DNA of 64,000 bases from Metabacillus dongyingensis (GCF_019933155.2 NZ_CP082944.1:2854001-2918000); one strand, 5' to 3'. Shown: positions 1 through 7,057, counted from the stretch's first letter. Translations and numbers: made by a program. Notes: generated by a model not told the origin, from the sequence alone.

Positions 1-268
1 TAAAATACTGCCATGATGTATGAACAGGCATGGACTTTTGATTTTCTTTTTCCCAGTCCTTTCGATCTTTTGCATATGTTTTGACTTCGTAAGGTTTTCC
101 AACATCCTTCCACGTCAGCATCGACCAGTCCCGAACCAGATTTGTTGCAAAAAGCTCGCCTTTTTCTTCCTCTGTATAGGTGCGAAGATCAATTTTAAAG
201 CTTTCAGATAAAGCTGTTTTTCCAATATCACTTTCCGTAAAAGGTCGTACCTCAGCTTCTGTTGGCAT
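1..268 (-). CDS. Hypothetical protein, 3' part outside window
   Basis: The reading frame opens at an ATG preceded by GGAGG seven bases upstream and stays open for 89 codons to the window edge, so the C-terminus is missing. The visible part begins MPTEAEVRPF and is rich in Glu, Lys and Trp (about residue 47 on: DWSMLTWKDVGKP). There is no signal peptide or membrane segment. I do not recognise the family. The good ribosome site and unbroken frame make a real gene likely. Its upstream side faces the tandem RNA region, transcribed in the opposite direction. Confidence 0.7.
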   Translation of the reverse strand, partial: MPTEAEVRPFTESDIGKTALSESFKIDLRTYTEEEKGELFATNLVRDWSMLTWKDVGKPYEVKTYAKDRKDWEKENQKSMPVHTSWQYF

Positions 269-415
269 GGAAAACCTCCATATTTTCTGAATTTTAAATT
301 AATTTTATCAACCCTTGTTCATATTAGCAATGCATATTTAATCACCGCAGAAAAAATAAATATATGAAATTCAATGAGAAACTGAGAAAAACAGAGAATA
401 CGAGAGATTTACACG

Positions 416-430
416 TTGTAAACGCTTTAT
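416..430. promoter_or_regulatory. cre-like site (CcpA), weak candidate
   Basis: TTGTAAACGCTTTAT fits the cre consensus WTGNAANCGNWNNCW except at one position. It lies about 50-60 bases upstream of the extended -10 proposed for the tandem RNA, so if real it would link that RNA to carbon catabolite control. A single motif match in AT-rich DNA is weak evidence. Confidence 0.25.
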
Positions 431-477
431 TTGCCTTAAAACAGATTATTCTGAATCTTTAATTATTGTAAAGATTT

Positions 478-486
478 TGTTAAGAT
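478..486 (+). promoter_or_regulatory. Extended -10 promoter candidate for tandem RNA
   Basis: TGTTAAGAT reads as an extended -10 (TG, one base, TAAGAT). No good -35 lies 17 bases upstream. A start near 493 would place the first structured module at the 5' end of the transcript. SigmaF or SigmaG elements were looked for and none was convincing. Confidence 0.35.
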
Positions 487-503
487 GAATTTACTCACTC
501 ATA

Positions 504-731
504 GGAAGGCGTGATTCCAATGACGACGGTAAGCGAAGCATATCAGAATCACATCCAGTAAAAAATCAGCCCGTGAAAACTGATTTTGAGGTGTGTGGAT
601 ATGCGGGGAAACGTGAATCTGACTAAGGGGATGATTCCAATGACGACGGTGAGCGAAGCATGCTAAGATCATGATGCAGATGAAAATAGCCCGTGAAACC
701 TATTTTCGCAGCATGTGGGCATGCGGGAAAA
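504..731 (+). repeat. Two 120-nt-spaced direct repeat modules
   Basis: The 19-mer, the GCGAAGCAT block, the CCCGTGAAA loop and the ATGCGGG block recur at exactly +120 nt (for example 512 and 632, 570 and 690, 601 and 721). The bases between them have diverged, mostly in helices, so this is an old duplication under structural constraint and not a fresh copy. Confidence 0.9.
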
Positions 732-863
732 TCAAAGCAAAAGAATAAACTGATCGAATCCGTGCAAGACATTAATTGAAAGCAATCAATTGATTCAAAG
801 CAGCGAATGGTTATTAGTAAGAAAGGAAAGAACAAAAAAGTGAATATGTTTGATTCAAGATAA

Positions 864-905
864 GACGCTGTTTATGTTCTGTATACATAGACAGCGTTTT
901 GTTTT
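864..905 (+). terminator. Rho-independent terminator of tandem RNA
   Basis: ACGCTGTTTATG (865-876) pairs with CATAGACAGCGT (886-897) over 12 base pairs with one G-U, followed by a T-rich tail at 898-905. Confidence 0.85.
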
Positions 906-913
906 GAGCTTAT

Positions 914-955
914 TTTTGTAAAAAGACGTTTCTTTTTTGTAAAAAGACGTTTCTT
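914..955. repeat. 21-bp tandem duplication
   Basis: A 21-base word containing AAAAAGACGTTTC occurs twice head to tail. The right copy supplies the 3' arm and T-tail of the terminator of the adjacent minus-strand gene, so the duplication appears to have copied half of that terminator. Confidence 0.8.
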
Positions 956-967
956 TATAGAAACGCC
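941..967 (-). terminator. Terminator of the small gene at 982-1203
   Basis: On the minus strand GGCGTTTC, loop TATAAA and GAAACGTC form an 8-bp stem with one G-U, followed by TTTTT. It lies 15 bases after the stop codon. Confidence 0.65.
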
Positions 968-981
968 TTCAGCTTGATTAT

Positions 982-1203
982 TCAGTTGCTTGCATTTTCT
1001 ATAGACATATATTCTTCCTCTAAATATTGAAGGAATCGGTCTGCTGCATCATGCACCGGTCCATATTTCCCTGTATCTTGTATACGCTGTTTTGCAGCAT
1101 CTATAAAAGGATAATAAGCTGCCTGAATTTCCAGGTCCTTGATTAATTGTTCCCGCGTTTTATCCAGTACTGTATACTTTCTAGTCCAAAGATTCTCACT
1201 CAT
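982..1203 (-). CDS. Small hypothetical protein
   Basis: A 73-residue soluble, charged protein beginning MSENLWTRKYTVL. It looks alpha-helical (LDKTREQLIKDLE and DAADRFLQYLEEEYM). I chose the ATG at 1203 because GGGAAGGG lies about 12 bases upstream; a GTG at 1209 has slightly better spacing and an even earlier GTG at 1230 is possible. It has its own terminator. I do not recognise the family. Confidence 0.6.
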   Translation of the reverse strand: MSENLWTRKYTVLDKTREQLIKDLEIQAAYYPFIDAAKQRIQDTGKYGPVHDAADRFLQYLEEEYMSIENASN

Positions 1204-1307
1204 AACCACTTTCAACCCTTCCCTTTTCACAAGAAGCGCGGAGCTCGCTTCGATTCTCTTTATGTATATAGTCCGTACGACATTAATCTGCGGTGTTTAT
1301 TATAAGT

Positions 1308-1595
1308 TTAAACTGTTTCTAATAATACAGTAGACAAATAAGGAAACTTTTCAGCTGTTTCCCCGCCGAATTCCTCTGTAAGAGCTGCTGCAAGCATGCT
1401 TGAAACCGTTTCTTTTTTTTGAATATCAAATGTCACAATTTCATTGGCATTTAAACCGAATGTAAGGCCTGTATGTGTGTAGCCTATAAAAAAGCGGTCT
1501 GTCTGCAGACTGTTAATGACGTCTTCTTTCTCTAATCCGAGAGTGATTAAAGATAACTTTCCTTTTTCTGTGCCGATTTCAATTTCGTAGATCAT
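1308..1595 (-). CDS. Hypothetical protein, 95 aa
   Basis: The frame starts MIYEIEIGTEKGKL after a strong AAGGAGG ribosome site. It is soluble with alternating short strands, resembling a small alpha/beta fold. It contains no cysteine, no membrane segment and no motif I can name. Ribosome site and length support a real gene; function is unknown. Confidence 0.65.
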   Translation of the reverse strand: MIYEIEIGTEKGKLSLITLGLEKEDVINSLQTDRFFIGYTHTGLTFGLNANEIVTFDIQKKETVSSMLAAALTEEFGGETAEKFPYLSTVLLETV

Positions 1596-1789
1596 GGCTG
1601 CATCCTCCTTAAATTGTAGTGCGTTAAAAATTTGTAATGTTCATGACAAATCATTTCAATTAATAAGTCAGAAATAAATTGTCTTTCTATACTATACGTT
1701 CCATGCCGCTCTTTTTTTGTCTGTTCTCTTAAATTGGAAGATTTTTTTACTGTTGAAGCACTTGTTGACACAGGATTAAAATAGCCTCT

Positions 1790-2251
1790 TTACTCGTGCC
1801 ACGCCTTAACCGGCCGATCATCAGGATACCCGAAAATTTCACGGTATTTCTTGCGGTCTTCGGTAAATTCCCACCAGTTTTTATCGCTGCCTGGATGATT
1901 TGCATGATAGACGACACATCTCATGACGTCTTCTACGCAAGGATCCATCCATACCCCGTACTTTTTCTCTAGTTCATGAACGAGCTCTTCTCCCCTCCTG
2001 TTCTTTACATCCTCTAAAGCAGAGAATCCAAGGTCCACAGCCAGATTATGGGCAAGCTTTGGGCCCACCGACGGAATAGACTGAAAGACAGCAAGCCCAA
2101 TTAATTCCCGGGCCCGTTCGTTTGGAACTTCAATTAAAGCTGCTAATTTGTTTGCCTTCATCTCTTTTATCTCTGAGAGTCTGATTTTGCCCTTTCTCAG
2201 CTGTTCCCTCTCCTTGTCAGTTAGGGGGAGCTTTGGTGATTTTTGCTTCAT
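1790..2251 (-). CDS. Helix-hairpin-helix protein, Cdd1 family
   Basis: A 153-residue protein whose middle (about residues 58-75, IPSVGPKLAHNLAVDLG) is a helix-hairpin-helix, a non-specific DNA-binding turn. The C-terminal half carries conserved-looking Cys/His (DPCVEDVMRCVVYHANHPG) and WWEFTEDRKKYR. This layout matches the family called 'pathogenicity locus' (Cdd1), whose role is not established. AGGAGAGGTGA precedes the ATG. Confidence 0.75.
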   Translation of the reverse strand: MKQKSPKLPLTDKEREQLRKGKIRLSEIKEMKANKLAALIEVPNERARELIGLAVFQSIPSVGPKLAHNLAVDLGFSALEDVKNRRGEELVHELEKKYGVWMDPCVEDVMRCVVYHANHPGSDKNWWEFTEDRKKYREIFGYPDDRPVKAWHE

Positions 2252-2290
2252 TTTGTTTCACCTCTCCTATTAAATTGGTTATCTCACATC

Positions 2291-2323
2291 AAAAAACAGC
2301 AGTGATAAACTCTTCACTGCTGT
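2291..2323 (-). terminator. Terminator of spo0M
   Basis: On the minus strand ACAGCAGTGA pairs with TCACTGCTGT around an 8-base loop and is followed by TTTTTTG, eight bases after the spo0M stop. Confidence 0.85.
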
Positions 2324-2330
2324 CACTTGA

Positions 2331-3101
2331 TTAACTATATCGCTGTATGACATCTTCAAGCGTTCTTTTGATAGATGCCTGCTCTTGCTGAGTGATCATA
2401 ACTTTTACCAGGGATTCATCCATTTCGAGGGCTTCAGATAAAAAGCCCCCGAGTCCCCTTGCCCGGCGATCTACTTCGAGCAGCAGCTCTACTCCGTGAT
2501 GGCTTACATTTGAAATGACGACTTCCAGTTCATCGAGCTTGCCGCGGAACGGACCTGCGGTTGGATAGAACTCAAATTCCTGAATAAAAGGAAGCCTTTT
2601 CCGCAAATGATACGGAGCTGCCTCGTTTTCTACTTTTCTAAGGTTAAAGCCAAGGTCTCTTAGTGCGGAGAAAATTGTTTGCACGAGCGGCGGGGCTGCC
2701 ACCTCTAAAAAGTCTTTGTCACTCGGGTCAACTGCCCCTTTAATATCAAGCCCGGTTTCCAGCCAAACCTTTGATGAGCCAAGGGTGATTGGTGTGTCGG
2801 CAGGCAGTGGAAAAGCAAATGGAATTTCTTTTATTTCATTTGCCATGATTACAAATGGTTCATTCATTTTCACCTTTGTAATGGTTGCAGTCTGATGATA
2901 TTTCTTATCATCTGATTCTTTTAAATAAGTTGTTTGCAGAGAAAGGTAGATTTCATCGATCTGCTGTTCGATGTTTCCGCCTTGGACGTGAATAATTCCT
3001 TTCAGCTCTTCTCCCAAAACAATTTTATCAGAAGCTAACCGCGCATCCACTTTAGCTGCACCAATACCTACACTTGAAAGAATTTTATTAAAAAATGACA
3101 T
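2331..3101 (-). CDS. spo0M: Sporulation-control protein Spo0M
   Basis: About 256 residues from the chosen ATG (MSFFNKILSSVGIGAAKVD), the usual size for Spo0M. The N-terminal two-thirds has the arrestin-like beta-sandwich pattern of this family (LGEELKGIIHVQGG, IEQQIDEIYLSLQTTY, PFAFPLPADTPIT), followed by the conserved GLGGFLSEAL stretch. Spo0M is known in B. subtilis as a cytoplasmic protein affecting entry into sporulation and cell division. The start was set at 3101 because GGGAGAG sits six bases upstream; an in-frame ATG at 3122 lies inside the kinase gene. The gene overlaps the 3' end of the kinase gene by 14 bases, suggesting coupled translation. Confidence 0.9.
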   Translation of the reverse strand: MSFFNKILSSVGIGAAKVDARLASDKIVLGEELKGIIHVQGGNIEQQIDEIYLSLQTTYLKESDDKKYHQTATITKVKMNEPFVIMANEIKEIPFAFPLPADTPITLGSSKVWLETGLDIKGAVDPSDKDFLEVAAPPLVQTIFSALRDLGFNLRKVENEAAPYHLRKRLPFIQEFEFYPTAGPFRGKLDELEVVISNVSHHGVELLLEVDRRARGLGGFLSEALEMDESLVKVMITQQEQASIKRTLEDVIQRYS

Positions 3102-3906
3102 TTTGTTCTCTCCCATCCGCACACTTCAATACTTCCACTATAAGCTCATCAATAGAATCATATGGCTTTAGAAGCTTGAGCATCCGTTTTATAATTTCTT
3201 TAGCAAACGCTGATAATTCAAGTTCATCTTCCCAGCTTCTGCTCTTTCTCGAAGAAGGAACATAGCCTGAATACAATAAAAAAAGCACGAAATGTCCCAA
3301 AGCAAAAAAATCGCTTTGATAGGAAACCTCTCTCAAAAGAATCTTTTCTTTGGAGTATTTTGTTTCAGACTTGAATACTTCATTAGAATCATTCAGTCTT
3401 CTGGCTAATCCAAAATCAATAATATGAATGGACTGATTTTTCATGAGAATGTTCGGTATTCTTAAATCCCTGTGAACAATTCCATTATCATGAAGAATCT
3501 TTACAGCCCTTAATACTTTCAACAATATATGAAAGGATTCCTTCTCTCCATAAGCTTCTTTTTTAATAAATATTAAATCCTCGAATGTCTCGGCTTCTAC
3601 ATACTCCATTGAAATAAAATGTTTTTTTTCCCATTTAAAGGATTCGTAAAAATCAGGAAAGGCAGAATTGCGCATGCTAGACTGAATGTCAGCTTCCCGC
3701 ATGAACGAGAGCAGCCCTTTACTTGAACGCGCTTTATAAGCTCTAAGCTGCTTTACGACAGCAGACTTCCTGCAATGAATATCTTCGGTAAGATACGTAA
3801 TGCCATAGCTGCCCATACCCAGCACTTTTTTTATGAGGTATTTGCTGTTAATCGTCATGCCTGATTTTAACGGCCTTTCCCCATATTTTAATAACAGGTT
3901 AATCAT
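3088..3906 (-). CDS. Hanks-type Ser/Thr protein kinase, soluble
   Basis: The 272 residues form one kinase domain without a membrane anchor or extracellular part. Visible motifs: glycine loop GMGSYG (30-35), ATP lysine K52 in VVKQL, helix-C glutamate E71, catalytic loop HRDLRIPN (145-152, Asp147) and DFG (164-166). All key residues are kept, so activity is likely. It resembles the short soluble kinase PrkD (YbdM) of B. subtilis as I remember it. Its start codon overlaps the stop of a tiny basic protein (TAATG) and its end overlaps spo0M, so the three genes form a tight operon; the neighbours are obvious candidate substrates, which is inference. Confidence 0.85.
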   Translation of the reverse strand: MINLLLKYGERPLKSGMTINSKYLIKKVLGMGSYGITYLTEDIHCRKSAVVKQLRAYKARSSKGLLSFMREADIQSSMRNSAFPDFYESFKWEKKHFISMEYVEAETFEDLIFIKKEAYGEKESFHILLKVLRAVKILHDNGIVHRDLRIPNILMKNQSIHIIDFGLARRLNDSNEVFKSETKYSKEKILLREVSYQSDFFALGHFVLFLLYSGYVPSSRKSRSWEDELELSAFAKEIIKRMLKLLKPYDSIDELIVEVLKCADGREQNVIF

Positions 3907-4070
3907 TAACTGCTGTAGGATCTTGAAAAACGGCTTGATCCAGATTTCCGCTTATAATGCTTGTGGCCATACTTAGCGGGATTTCCGTAATGTCTATTCC
4001 TGCGGTCGCTGCTGCTGTATCTGTGATGTGATTTTTTCCCTAAAAATGAATTGATCAATTTTTTTAACAT
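3906..4070 (-). CDS. Small basic Ser/Tyr/Arg-rich protein coupled to kinase
   Basis: Reading the minus strand from the ATG at 4070 gives 54 residues starting MLKKLINSFLGKK. The rest is almost only His, Arg, Lys, Ser, Tyr and Gly and ends RFSRSYSS. The stop TAA shares two bases with the kinase ATG. An AGAGGGATC stretch upstream is a plausible ribosome site. A Ser/Tyr-rich tail translated together with a protein kinase suggests a substrate or localising partner; there is no direct evidence. I do not recognise it with confidence. Confidence 0.6.
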   Translation of the reverse strand: MLKKLINSFLGKKSHHRYSSSDRRNRHYGNPAKYGHKHYKRKSGSSRFSRSYSS

Positions 4071-4167
4071 ATAGATCCCTCTTTCTTTAATTACTACGTT
4101 TCATAAGAACAAAAGTTTCAGCTTTTTCATATGTAAGTAGGAGGCACGGATATAGGAGCTGGCTATT

Positions 4168-5256
4168 ATGAATATCCTCCCGCTTTTTAAGAAGAAAGCA
4201 TTACCTGTCCTTTTACCCAATACAGAAAAAGTAAACCTGGAAAAAACTTTGTCAGAGTCTTTAGAATTAAAAAGTCCCCTTGTACTATATGAAGAAGAAA
4301 GACTTGCTGTTTTGGACATAAGAGCTCAGACTGCCGAGTTGAACAGGAATAACCTGACAAGAACGGAAGCCTATTTAGCTTTTTATTTAAAGCACCCTGA
4401 AATTCATTGGTCTTTTCTTGCACATATGGTGTCAAGAAACGGCGGATACAGCATGACTGATTTGAAAAATGGCTTTGTCGGTCAGTTTCTGCCTGAAAAA
4501 GAGATTGTCGCTCTTTTTCAATTTCTTGAAACGGCTAACGCTCTTATTTTCCATGATGCCTATCCGCAGCTGATGCTATACGAAAAAAGCCTTTTATCAG
4601 GCAAACCGCTTTTTCATTTATTGCCCGCCTTAAATGTTTCGCGGTTTATGATACCAATCTGGGAGATGTTTTTTAAAAAGAAATACTCTGACGTGCTTAC
4701 GCTTGCCTTAATTACAAACGAGCAGCATTATGTGGAGAATCAGCTGCTGTCAAAATCGTCCGGCATCTTAAAAACATTCCCTTATGCTGTGCAGGAAAAA
4801 TGCGGACTGACGAATGTTGTCTTACCATACAAAAAGCACTTTTTTGATAAAAAATATTCCCTTGCAGGAATGGAAGTAGATAATTTTATTAAGCCTGAAG
4901 CAAGAATCAAAATAGGAAAGATCCTTTATCAAACTCTTTTTCATCCAGCCGTCTTCAATGAGGCTTTGTTATTTTCAAAGCATACTCCGCATACTGGCTC
5001 GAGAAGTGACTATTGGCCACACCTTTTCTCAGCTTCTAAAGAGAAGCAAAAATTCCAGAGCCCGAAGCTGCTGGATGCATGGGAAGATGTTCCTCATACT
5101 TTTCACAGATACAGTGATTGGCTTCAGAATATAGATCTAATTTCAGAATTTGATGTTTTTCAGCACACGGGCACCTATAAAGACATAACAAAGAATGTAA
5201 AAATGAATTTGCTGAAAATGAGCTCCCTCCAATTGATTACAAAGAAAATACTTTGA
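4168..5256 (+). CDS. yppC: DUF2515 family protein (YppC-like)
   Basis: A 362-residue protein with ATG after AGGAG. It is rich in aromatic residues and has the family look: NRNNLTRTEAYLAFYLKHPEIHWSFLAHMVSRNGGY near residues 58-93 and HTPHTGSRSDYWPHLF near 275-290. DUF2515 members such as B. subtilis YppC have no established function. No signal peptide is obvious. It is divergently placed from the kinase/spo0M operon and ends at a bidirectional terminator. Confidence 0.75.
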   Translation: MNILPLFKKKALPVLLPNTEKVNLEKTLSESLELKSPLVLYEEERLAVLDIRAQTAELNRNNLTRTEAYLAFYLKHPEIHWSFLAHMVSRNGGYSMTDLKNGFVGQFLPEKEIVALFQFLETANALIFHDAYPQLMLYEKSLLSGKPLFHLLPALNVSRFMIPIWEMFFKKKYSDVLTLALITNEQHYVENQLLSKSSGILKTFPYAVQEKCGLTNVVLPYKKHFFDKKYSLAGMEVDNFIKPEARIKIGKILYQTLFHPAVFNEALLFSKHTPHTGSRSDYWPHLFSASKEKQKFQSPKLLDAWEDVPHTFHRYSDWLQNIDLISEFDVFQHTGTYKDITKNVKMNLLKMSSLQLITKKIL

Positions 5257-5272
5257 CATAACGCCAATAAAA

Positions 5273-5294
5273 AACGACGAGAACCCTCGTCGTT
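5273..5294. terminator. Bidirectional terminator between yppC and yozD
   Basis: AACGACGAG, loop AACC and CTCGTCGTT form a perfect 9-bp stem flanked by A-rich and T-rich sequence. It serves convergent genes; the yozD stop codon overlaps the stem. Confidence 0.8.
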
Positions 5295-5470
5295 TATTCT
5301 ATGTCTTCCAAATCTTCATCAATTATGCATTTTTCGAGTAAATAATCGAATGCGATATCTGCTATTGTATCCAGTTCGAGTTCTGAGGGAATGTATCCCC
5401 TTTTCGTCAGCTCATTGTAAAAGAATTCTGCCATTTCTTCTGTATCAATAATAACTTCAATTTCTTTCAC
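5294..5470 (-). CDS. yozD: YozD family small protein
   Basis: From a GTG start behind AAGGGGG the minus strand encodes 58 acidic residues: MKEIEVIIDTEEMAEFFYNE at the start and an acidic tail ending DEDLEDIE. This matches the short YozD family, of unknown function. In B. subtilis yozD sits next to yodN, and here a yodN homologue is also close (5791-6468, same strand). Confidence 0.8.
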   Translation of the reverse strand: MKEIEVIIDTEEMAEFFYNELTKRGYIPSELELDTIADIAFDYLLEKCIIDEDLEDIE

Positions 5471-5620
5471 AACATCGCCCCCTTAGTAATTGTTTATATG
5501 TCCCAATTTTCAAAACTATGTCAGGAATGAATAAGCTTTCGATAAATTTTATTGTTCATAATCTATCCTTGCCTGCATACCATTTAAGTAAATGGACAAG
5601 CCAAAGAGGAGATGAATGAA

Positions 5621-5794
5621 ATGAAGAACTTACAAGCGGTTTCAAAAAAAGAAGAAGAAAATATTGTACTGCAATTTATAGATGGAGAGGGCTTTGATCA
5701 TCTGCTTGAACAAACAATTAAGATCCTTCAAGGGGCTATGCTCTTCGGATGTGTGCCGTTTTTTATTTACTTGTTGATTTTAATCTTTTCTTAA
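5621..5794 (+). CDS. Small membrane-anchored hypothetical protein
   Basis: The ATG at 5621 has AGAGGAG nine bases upstream; an ATG at 5612 is too close to it. The product is 57 residues: a charged N-terminal part (KKEEENIVLQFIDGEGFDHL) and one C-terminal membrane helix (AMLFGCVPFFIYLLILIFS). Family unknown. Its stop overlaps the end of the convergent yodN by a few bases. Confidence 0.5.
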   Translation: MKNLQAVSKKEEENIVLQFIDGEGFDHLLEQTIKILQGAMLFGCVPFFIYLLILIFS

Positions 5795-6468
5795 TGATCC
5801 TTTGTATACTTGTTTAAACTATCGATTATAAAATCCATCATTTCTTTATACTCAGGATCTCCAAACATTTCGTACAATGACAAATAATCATTGTATATAT
5901 CAAGAAGTTCATCAACAATATCCCTTTTGCTTCGTTTTACTTTACGAGCGGCGGGTTCTTGCTTTGTCAGCTTTTCTTTGGCAAGGAGCTGTTCCATCGC
6001 TTTACTTTCGGGAGAAACGATATGCATCAGGCTCAGCTGCTGAACGAATGTTCCTGCCTGTTTTTTCCCCATAACAAATACAAGCTCTTCCTCGGATGCT
6101 TCAAGCCATTCCCCGTCGTTGATGCGCATGAGCTCATAGATAATATCTTCCCAGCCATCCTCTGTATATCTCCAGATTTCAGTACGAAAACCGACTATTT
6201 TGAACAGCTCTTCTTCGTAGCCCTTTACTTGTACAATATCTCCTATATGATACTGAAATTCAATTTCTATTTTTTCGGAATCAATGACTTTCCCGGTGTA
6301 TTCTGAGTATAGCTGGATCGCGTTTTCAAAGTATAAAATCTCGCTGTGATTTACTTCATATAGATAATGCTGATCGATTTGATGAACGTTCGTAACCGTT
6401 CCAACCGTACTGTACATAATAATCACGACAGTATCACCGACTTTAAACTTTGGAATTTTTTTGTTCAC
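5791..6468 (-). CDS. yodN: YodN homologue
   Basis: 225 residues from a GTG with GGAGG upstream. The N-terminal part shows two SH3-like/KOW-like beta units (FKVGDTVVIIMYSTVGTV at 8-25 and YHIGDIVQVKGYEEELFKIVG near 73-93). A basic linker (ARKVKRSKRD) and an acidic helix follow (DELLDIYNDYLSLYEMFGD). I assign it to YodN from this pattern and from the neighbouring yozD. Function is unknown; cytoplasmic. Confidence 0.7.
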   Translation of the reverse strand: MNKKIPKFKVGDTVVIIMYSTVGTVTNVHQIDQHYLYEVNHSEILYFENAIQLYSEYTGKVIDSEKIEIEFQYHIGDIVQVKGYEEELFKIVGFRTEIWRYTEDGWEDIIYELMRINDGEWLEASEEELVFVMGKKQAGTFVQQLSLMHIVSPESKAMEQLLAKEKLTKQEPAARKVKRSKRDIVDELLDIYNDYLSLYEMFGDPEYKEMMDFIIDSLNKYTKDH

Positions 6469-6653
6469 TAAAAGATCCTCCTCTGCCGCGATTCATAAAA
6501 GTTAGAATAGTATATGCTGTAAAACCTGAATGCGTAATAGGCAAATCAGCAAAGGATTTTCTATCAATTCGGTTTCATTTAAATGATTGACTCATTTTTT
6601 CAGGAGACCTGGAGATAGTAAGAATATGAAGTCATTTTAGGAGGTCATTTTTT

Positions 6654-6776
6654 ATGGAAAACACATCTAATTACGTCGAAGGCTTACATGAAAAACAGCA
6701 AAAGGACGAGCAGAACAGACAGCACCAGGGCAAAGGAAACCCGGGCAAGAAAAAGCCGAATAAAACGCATAAATAA
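6654..6776 (+). CDS. DUF4023-like 40-residue protein
   Basis: A perfect TTTAGGAGGT lies ahead of an ATG that opens a 40-residue frame: MENTSNYVEGLHEKQQKDEQ followed by QGKGNPGKKKPNKTHK. The pattern of an amphipathic start and a Gly/Pro/Lys tail fits the tiny DUF4023 family of spore-forming Bacilli, whose role is unknown. It also looks like small spore proteins, an alternative. It lies directly upstream of a hairpin-rich segment. Confidence 0.65.
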   Translation: MENTSNYVEGLHEKQQKDEQNRQHQGKGNPGKKKPNKTHK

Positions 6777-6784
6777 TTAGGAAA

Positions 6785-6972
6785 TGAAAAATCGCCTGGT
6801 TAGCCCAGGCAGAAAAGTTTTGGTTTAACTTTTTTGTCGGAGCCGTTCTGGCCGAGGTTAGGCGATGGAGCTGGATAATAATGAATTTGTGAGCCGGCTG
6901 GTCAGCTCAGATGCGGCTTACAAGAATTCCCCCGAAAAGGCAGAGTCTGACTTTTCGGGGGAATTCTTTTGT
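6785..6972 (+). ncRNA. Hairpin-rich segment, possible ncRNA or 3' UTR
   Basis: Immediately 3' of the DUF4023 gene. GCCTGG/CCAGGC (loop TTAGC, about 6795-6811) can form a hairpin, but ATCGCCT at 6790 can instead pair with AGGCGAT at 6860-6866, so the two folds compete. AAAAGTT/AACTTTT forms a further small hairpin. TTGTGAGCCG pairs with CGGCTTACAA (near 6886-6922) using a G-U that exists only in the + strand RNA. GAGCTG/CAGCTC offers another alternative pairing. It ends at a strong terminator. I do not recognise a known RNA class. It could be the 3' UTR of the DUF4023 mRNA or an independent RNA. Confidence 0.4.
6924..6970 (+). terminator. Strong terminator, 16-bp perfect stem
   Basis: GAATTCCCCCGAAAAG at 6924-6939 pairs perfectly with 6951-6966, with an 11-base loop and a TTTT tail. 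Confidence 0.8.
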
Positions 6973-7019
6973 ATGAGGAATCAGGAGGTCCAGTTGGACA
7001 ATGACACAGACGGACACAA

Positions 7020-7057
7020 AAGGATCCTGCAGAAAAGACTGTTTCTGCAGGATCCTT
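7020..7057. repeat. Perfect 16-bp inverted repeat
   Basis: AAGGATCCTGCAGAAA (7020-7035) is the exact reverse complement of 7042-7057 with a 6-base spacer. It follows the previous 16-bp hairpin by about 50 bases, has no T-tail on the + strand and no gene in between. It may be a second terminator (for either strand) or a protein-binding site. Confidence 0.8.

Larger units (their letters stand above)
493..905 (+). ncRNA. Tandem structured RNA with intrinsic terminator
   Basis: Two modules (about 504-612 and 626-731) share an exact 19-mer, TGATTCCAATGACGACGGT, at 512-530 and 632-650. Each then folds the same way. An outer helix pairs 538-544 with 598-604 (copy 2: 658-664 with 718-724). An inner helix pairs 550-555 with 590-595 (copy 2: 674-677 with 711-714). 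A hairpin is formed by 562-569 and 580-587 (copy 2: 682-689 and 700-707), with loop CCCGTGAAAA or CCCGTGAAAC. The loop CCCG can pair with CGGG at 604-607 (copy 2: 724-727), giving a pseudoknot. Paired bases differ between copies yet pairing is kept, which argues for function as RNA. A terminator at 864-905 ends the unit and no protein gene follows on this strand. From memory, an exact repeat of about 19 nt present twice recalls the sporulation RNA CsfG of B. subtilis; I could not verify this. A tandem riboswitch is another possibility. Confidence 0.65.
269..981. other. Gene-free stretch with structured RNA
   Basis: No credible protein gene was found over about 700 bases. It holds a cre-like motif, an extended -10 candidate, two 120-nt-spaced copies of a folded RNA module, a Rho-independent terminator and a short tandem duplication next to the terminator of the following minus-strand gene; each is listed separately. 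A possible 18-codon frame (807-863, MVISKKGKNK...) ends directly before the terminator stem but has no ribosome site. Confidence 0.7.

Noticed and set aside
504..731. c-di-GMP, glycine, fluoride, guanidine or cobalamin riboswitch
   Set aside because: None of the remembered core sequences of these classes fits the 19-mer, the CCCGTGAAA loop or the spacing.
7020..7057. Cloning-vector remnant, because the stem contains GGATCC and CTGCAG words and the previous stem contains GAATTC
   Set aside because: The words are part of two different perfect inverted repeats in ordinary low-GC sequence; no polylinker order or vector sequence surrounds them.
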